A stretch of 64,000 nt of DNA. Source: Cymodocea nodosa (taxonomy: Eukaryota > Streptophyta > Magnoliopsida > Alismatales > Cymodoceaceae). The stretch's first letter is position 1; each line of letters begins with the position of its first letter. Below, one piece after another: positions 57,559 to 64,000 of the stretch. The DNA is taken from positions 3,010,501 through 3,074,500 of the forward strand of contig CM072344.1 in NCBI GenBank assembly GCA_036874045.1. Direction: 5' to 3'. Under the pieces are notes generated by a model. It searched no databases. It had not been told where the DNA came from and saw only the letters and a program-made list of their open reading frames with translations. The position numbers and the translations under genes were made by a program.

Positions 57559-59612
57559 TGTTTAGAATGAAAAAGTGCATAATATTAAAGGTTAAATAAT
57601 GGTTAATTGCATAATATTTAGCTTATTATATTAGAATTAAGTCATTATGTTATAACTGCACTATTATATGCCTAAACGAAAGAATCTGCATAATTTCAGG
57701 GAATTAGTGTTAATTAAGTACATTTCTGAACTATTAGTGAGTTACATGCTTTGAAATTCTTAGGTATTTAAATTTTCTATTATTTCAGAGAGCTACATTT
57801 CGTGCACTAGACAATTATGTTTTAAACACTTAAAGAATATTTTATTATTTCCTAGAGTACACGTGTTGTAACCTTAATGTATGACTTAAGTGAATTTTCG
57901 ATAAGTTATCTGCTAACTATCCGAAATGCATCTAAGCATCGGATAATTAGGTTTGCAAGTATCCGAAATATCCTTTTACTCGTTAAGTTAGAATTATGCA
58001 TGTGTTGAATTTAAATGTTTTACTATGTCACATGAATTGCACATGTTTAACTCGTTAAGTTAGGATAACTATATGTATTGAGTTACTTGAATATACACTA
58101 AGATAATGTGTTGTGTTAGTGTTATAAGCTTATAAGTATTTCTTTATTGCACGTGTTTCATAGTTAAGTCAACGAAGTAAGTCCGTTGAGTTACACTAAC
58201 TCTACGGTCCAATTATTTTCTAACATGCCACTATAGTAGTTGCGAAAACAGGAAATTCGAAAGAAAGCCATGATTGCACGTATCACGTAGGAATTAACTC
58301 GTGGAATGAAGAAGAAATCACCATCGTTGATATGAATGAAGGAAATCCAACTAATCATTTAAGCAGAAGTAGTTACTATTGAAAGAAATATAAAAGAAGA
58401 GGAGAAAAAATGTGGAGTGTGGGTGGGGGACCGTGCTAACTACAGGAAACGTCGGAAGTTCCCTGAAGCTCCACAACACCACCAAAATTACCAGCCATCA
58501 GAGGTCTGTGAGGATACTTCCTAGATGTCGGGTTAATTCCAAGCCAAACACAGTGACTGACAACCACTATAGGGAGTGATCGCGTTGTAGGAAGGGAGCC
58601 ATTTTCACCCAGCACCGACTCATATCTTAAGAGATTGTAAAACTTCTAGCTATGGTTTCGAGTTGATGTTAGTATACTAAAGAGGAGATCAACTTACAAG
58701 TCTTGGTTCACGATTCTATAGGGAGAGGAGGCAAGATTGTAAGTGATTAAGTTTTTAGTGGTGTAATCGTGTCGCATGTAGTGATAGAAGTTTTTACCGT
58801 TGATAGAGATTTTTACATTTCACCTTTTGCTCATCTTTAGGAACATATCAAAACAAAAATACCAAACCAATTATCTATATTTACATTTAGTATTAAAGTG
58901 TTGTATTGTTTATTTTGTGTTGTTATTAATGTTATCACTATCGGTAATGTGAATGTTTCATGTTTGTTTGATTTAGAAAATAGAAAATAGTTTTATTATT
59001 TACTGAAATTGATTCATAAAGAATATTAAAAATCTTAATGATTATTGTTTGAAATATCTGAATGTTAGTGTTGCTTAATGATAAATCTTAGATTAACTAA
59101 CATTAAAAAGCTTAATTGATGTTATTTACATTCAATGGAATCACCCAATGGATGGCCAAATTCGTCTGTGAATAGCAATATTTAACTAGACAGGTAGGCT
59201 TGTGGAGTTAACTTATGTCCATGAGGTTAGTTCGTTGAGTTAACTATAACTCCACGAAATAAGTCTATTGAGTTAATTGTAACTTGACGAAGTGCTTAAC
59301 TGAACACATATAAACTCCAATATAAAAATTGAAATAGTACACAATTCTTACTCAATCTCTGTGGGATCGACCTGTACTTGCACACAAATACAATATACAT
59401 TATGCACTTGTAGTTAAAAATACAAATTAGACTTAATATCAAATTTGTGTGAAAAGTTGTTTGTTTACTTCTAAAAGAATTTATTAATATAAGCATAAAA
59501 ATAAATCAAACAACAATAAACAAGTTTTCTAGCACTGTTGTCGGGGAAACAATCAAGTTTTTTGGCGTTGCCAAATAGACTAGTTTTCTAATTTAACTTT
59601 TCACACCAAACA
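57559..59612 (+). mobile_element. Stem-loop LTR, copy D, with ATACA target duplication, nested in Copia
   Basis: It starts TGTTTAGAATG and ends CACACCAAACA. It is flanked by ATACA at 57554-57558 and 59613-59617, a 5-bp duplication as expected for LTR elements. Length is 2,054 bp. The last 57 bases go beyond the end shared with the other copies and contain a primer-site-like TTTTTTGGCGTTGCC. It is the most diverged copy. Fossil. Confidence 0.75.
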
Positions 59613-60911
59613 ATACAAAATCCCTTTCTACATAAGAATTTTTAGACAAAAAACATGTAGAGATAGTAATGGGTCTATTACCAATATTTTGAATTACATG
59701 CTCAGGTTTCTAAATTTCCTAATTACTACAAGTGTTTGAGATTTTAGAAACATTAGTAACCGAATTTTCAAAACATGAAACAAGATTTTTAGAAACATTA
59801 ATTGTCATGTTAGAAGTACATTTAGATAAATCACATTGATTTATATCATTAGTGCATGATTTATCACTTGAATTACCTACTTCTACATATTTATTACTTT
59901 GTTTCATAATAAAAGGAATTTTATTCTTTGATTGGCTTGAAGTGTAACTAATAAATCATTTGTTGACTTAAGATTTAAGGTATTTAGGATAATCAAATCC
60001 AAAGCTAAATTTATATGACACTCTAAGAGTATTAATTAGTTTGACTTAAATTTCATTTATCAATTGTGGAATTTAACTCTAACTCTCTTAGTTTTAAATT
60101 GTCAATTTCTAACTCAAGATCATTTATATTAATTCTAAGTTGTTCATTTTCATATTCTATTTTTAATTTCTCAACATTTATATTTTGTATTTATTCATGC
60201 AAAATAGATTCATTAAAACTAAATCTACGCAAATTTACAGCATGCTTTTAATTATCACATTTGAATTTTTCTAAAGTTGTAAATAGAAAATAATTTTCTT
60301 CTTCCATAATGGACAATTTTTTTTTGATATTCTTATTTTCCAATTCACAAGCTTTAAGTTTATGCAATAATGTATTGTAAGTACATAGTAATTTATTAAA
60401 GTCAAAATCTAAATGATTTTCAAGATAAGAAATTACCTCAGACTCATCTACCATGAAGCACACATTGGGAACATTTTCTAACTCTTGTTCTTCTTTTAAA
60501 TGTGAAGATTTTGATGATGATTCCTCAAATTCAAACTCTTCTGACATGCCATACCAAGTGAGTTTTAAAGTTTTTTTCTTATAAAACTTTTTCCAAGTTT
60601 TTTGAGCATTCTTCTTTGGATTTGTACTACTTTATTTTTCATTTTTTCTTATAGGACAATCTAGAGAAAGATGTCTAGGTTTCTTATAGTTGTAACATAT
60701 ATACTTTCTAGATGAAGAACCCTTTTAAGAGATTTTGATGTTGAAGGTTTTTCCTTTCTGTTCCTTTGCTAACTCTTAGCTTTTCATGCTTTCTTAAATT
60801 TTCTAGTTAGCAAAATCTAGTCTTCATCATAATTAGTTAAAATATGAAAATCTGAATTAATTTCGAAGACAATCTCTTTCTTCAATTTTAATTTGTTATT
60901 ACTTAGAGAAT

Positions 60912-63156
60912 TGTTTGGCATTTTCCCAGCACTACACTAGAAAAACTTGGATTTGTTACTTCTGTTTTTACTTAGTTAATTTATTTTTATGCCTATTCTC
61001 TCTTTTAGAAGTAAACAAACAACCTTTAATACAATTTAGATATTAATTCCAATTTGTACTTTAACTGCAAGTGCACAATGTCTATTGTATCAGTGTGCAA
61101 GTACAGGTCGATCCCACAGGGAATTATTGAAGAACTTGAGAACTGTTCGTTTGTTAACAATCAAATTTATATATTCAATAAGCTATCCGTTGACTTACAG
61201 TTAACTCAACGGACTAAGTTCTTTGAGTTATGGCTAACTCAACGGACTAACCTCGTGGACTTAAGTTAACTCCACGAGCTTGTCTTTTCATTTTAATACT
61301 GCTATTTACAAAGGAATTCGGCCAACCATTGGGCGATTCCACAGATTGTAAATAACATCAATTAAGCTCTTTAATGTTAGTTAACATTGGATTTATCATT
61401 AAGCAATACTAACATTCAAATAATTCAAACAGTAACCATTAAAATCTTTAAGTCTTTTGAACGAACCAATTTCAGTAAACTGTAAAACTAAAATAAACAT
61501 AAAACAATCACAACACTGACAAAGATAACATTAATCACGATACAACACAAACAATACAAGACTCAAATACAACATACAAACATAGATAAATTACTTTTGG
61601 TATTTTTGTTTTAATATGAACATGGAAATGGGCAGAAGGTGAAATGTAAAGTAATCTCACTTGACAGTAAATACTTCCGACACTACTTGCAACGCGATTA
61701 TACCACTGAAAACTAAACCACTTACAATCCTATCTCCTTTCCTTATAGAATCGCGAGTCCAGAATTGCAAGATGATCTCCTCTTCAGCATACAGGCATCA
61801 ACCCGAAGCCAAGGCTAAAAGCTTTACAATCTCCTGAAATATGAGTCGACGCTTGGTGAAAATGGCTTCCCTTCCCGCGACGCGATCACTCCTCACAGTG
61901 GTTGTCAAGCATTGTGTTTGGCTCGAAATCGACTCGACATCAGGCAAGTATCCTCACAGACCTCCGATGGTTGATGATTATGGTGGTGATGATGATGGTT
62001 GGTGTGGAACTTCAGAGAATTGCGACGCTCATCCTCCTCTGCACACACTATCCACCCATCGATCACACACACACACTTTTCTTCTTTTTCTTCTTTTCTT
62101 TTTATATTTCTTCAGTAGTAACTGCTTCTGATTGAATGGTTAGTTGGATTTCCTTCATTCATATCAATGGCGATGCTTTCTTCTCCCTACTACGATTGAA
62201 TTCCTACGTGATACGTGCGATCATGGTTTTCCTTCCAACTGTCCTGTTTCTGCAACCGCTACAGTGGCATATTAGAAAATATAAAGAAATAAGCTGCTAA
62301 CAAAACGCATTACCTTAGTGTATATTCATGTAACTCAACGCGTACAGTTATGCTAACTTAACGAGTTAAACATGTGCATCTCACGTGATATACTAAAGCA
62401 TTTAAATTCAACACGTGCATAAATTTAACTATCCGATGCTGAGGTACATTTCGGATACTTAAAAACTTAACTATCCGATGCTAAAATGCATTTCGGATAG
62501 TTACAAATAACTCACCGATATATAACTTAAGTAAATCTACCAGATCTTGACACGTGTCAGCAGCAATTTAATCATAAAATAACATTTCGAAGAGTTACAG
62601 GTCTAACTATCCGATGCTCAGATGCATTTCGGATAGTTAGAAATAACTCACCGAAAATCCACTTAAATCACTTTCCCAGAACATGACACGTGTCCTCAGC
62701 TATTTTATAAATAAAAAGAGATTTCAGAGAGTTACAAGGATAACTATCCGATGCCCAACTGCAATTTCGGATAGTTATAGATAACTCATCGAAAGTTCAC
62801 TTAAGTCATTCATTATGGTTTTGACACGTGTATTTCAGGAAATAATAAAATATTCTCTCAAAACATAATTGTTCAGAAATTTAAACATAATTATCCGATA
62901 TATGTTCGATCTGTTAAACATAACTGTCTGAAATATCAGAAAATTCGGATACTTAAGAATTTCACAGCCTGCAACTTACTGATAGTTCAGAAATGTACTA
63001 AATTAACATTAATTCCCCCAAATTAAGCAGATTCTTCAATTAAAGCATATAATAGTGCAATTATAACATAATGGCTTAATTCTTATATGATAAGCTAAAT
63101 ATTATGCAATTAACCATCATTTAACCGTTAATAATATGCACTTTTCATTCTAAACA
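60912..63156 (-). mobile_element. Stem-loop LTR, copy E: solo LTR with AGAAT target duplication, nested in Copia gag
   Basis: In its own orientation it starts TGTTTAGAATG (63156) and ends at TGCCAAACA (60912). It is flanked by AGAAT at 60907-60911 and 63157-63161. Length is 2,245 bp. No internal region remains, which is the usual outcome of recombination between two LTRs. It carries four TATCCGATGC hairpins (62425-62778) and the triple stem-loop block (61186-61283). Fossil. Confidence 0.9.
62425..62778. repeat. Array of four hairpins in LTR copy E
   Basis: Hairpins of the form TAACTATCCGA-loop-TCGGATAGTTA occur at about 62427-62458, 62468-62502, 62603-62638 and 62741-62777, the first less perfect. 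Between them recur AACTCACCGA and GACACGTGTC. Copy A has only one such hairpin. Confidence 0.85.
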
Positions 63157-63961
63157 AGAATCATTTAATTAAACTTCATAACCAATTAAATTTCCTATAA
63201 GTTCATTTATAGTATAAATATTTAAGTTTCGTGATTTCTCAATTGAAGTTACTTTTCAAGACCATTTAGAACTTAAGGATCTGAGAATTTTTCTCACCAA
63301 ATCATTTTGTTCAAAATTCTTTCCTAGGTATTTTAAAGAATTTATTATATCTAGGAATTTGGAAAACTTCTCAGAAATACTTTCATTATCATGCATCTTA
63401 AAAAGTTCATGCTTATGAATTAACATATTAATCTTAATCTCATTAACTTGAGAAGTACCTTTATACGAAACTTCTAATGCATGCCACACCTCATAAGTAG
63501 ATTTATATGCCAACACTTTACTAAATTGATCATAACTCAATGCATAAAATAAGATATTTAAGCTTTTTTTATTTAGAGTTTCATTTTCTTTTTCAGTAAC
63601 TATGAAGGTATTATAAGGAGTAGTTAATGAAGTATATGGTTTAAAAATTATAAACCATAACTTATGATCTATACTTTGAAGAAAGACTGTCATCCTATAT
63701 TTTCAATATTCAAAATGTATTCAATCAAATAAAAGAGGACAGTTAAGATTCTAGTCTTCATATAGAAAAAAGTTACTATTTCTAGTAGTCATCTAACCTT
63801 AGATTTTTCAACCTATAAGATTTTAAACAATTTAAACTTTTAGTATCAGTTGAGCTTAAAAAAAATAAAGTTAAACTTATGCTCAGATATTAATTCCTGT
63901 TTAAAATCAAACAAGTTGTGATATCACTTGTTGGATTGGTATCTTAGTTAGATTTATAAAT

Positions 63962-63977
63962 CAACTGTGATACCAAT
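63962..63977 (-). other. Primer-binding site of the minus-strand Copia element
   Basis: The minus strand reads ATTGGTATCACAGTTG directly after the LTR end CGATCCTACA. It resembles the TGGTATCAGAGC site complementary to initiator tRNA-Met used by most plant Copia elements. Confidence 0.75.
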
Positions 63978-64000
63978 TGTAGGATCGAAATGCTACACAA

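Larger units (their letters stand above)
55269..64000 (-). mobile_element. Ty1/Copia retrotransposon, truncated in reverse transcriptase, hosting two nested LTRs
   Basis: Parts in order on the minus strand: the last bases of the 5' LTR (64000-63978), initiator-Met-type primer site, gag (63693-63256), more gag with a zinc-knuckle-like segment (about 60900-60248), linker frames (59907-59700 and 57503-57231), protease and pre-integrase (57206-56700; starts MDSGASSRM), integrase (about 56650-55900; FGPTRTISLSGKRYVF, then PQNSDVERKNRSLQEMVRTM) and the start of reverse transcriptase (about 55650-55310). There it breaks off into an LTR-tip block (55307-55269). LTR copies D and E interrupt it. Long open stretches remain, so it is younger than the intronic Copia relics. 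Broken fossil. Confidence 0.85.

Overview
The window is plant nuclear DNA from an angiosperm. It has AT-rich intergenic and intronic sequence, GT-AG introns, a plant-type DHHC palmitoyltransferase, a Bsister MADS-box gene and dense Ty1/Copia, Athila-like Gypsy, LINE and PIF/Harbinger remains. GC-rich MADS exons in an AT-rich background lean weakly toward a monocot or another non-eudicot. I cannot name the species.

Region 1 (1-26.7 kb, minus strand). A gene apparently starts at the left edge and runs out of the window. Next is a nine-exon DHHC protein S-acyltransferase of the PAT19/PAT20 group. Its exons run from an ATG at 26316 to a stop at 1087, and all eight intron junctions were placed to the base. 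Its sixth intron is about 18.25 kb and is filled with old Copia, L1-type LINE and MITE insertions. The first intron holds L1-type and RTE-type LINE tails. Every recognisable coding relic in these introns reads on the opposite strand to the host gene.

Region 2 (26.7-36.7 kb). This is AT-rich DNA with a large MITE-like element, an internally deleted Copia between 130-bp direct repeats, and a decayed PIF/Harbinger transposon. The transposon keeps traces of both its Myb-like ORF1 and its DDE transposase, and a MITE sits next to its left terminus. Several elements here and in the PAT intron share a GTTTGTGCA-type end and TAA target duplications.

Region 3 (36.7-45 kb, minus strand). A complete-looking Bsister MADS-box gene (237 aa, six coding exons) lies at 38165-42126. 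Its third coding exon is exactly the sum of two usually separate K-box exons.

Region 4 (45-64 kb). This is a nest of LTR fossils: Copia 3' ends with a threefold 105-bp repeat, an Athila-like gag-protease remnant, and several copies of a roughly 2-kb LTR family rich in stem-loops. Two of those copies, each with its own 5-bp target duplication, are nested in a minus-strand Copia. Where the Athila-like LTR meets its primer-binding site, the DNA continues through a complete tRNA-Asp(GTC) sequence with a 3' CCA. It looks like a primer tRNA copied whole into the genome and is the most unusual object in the window.
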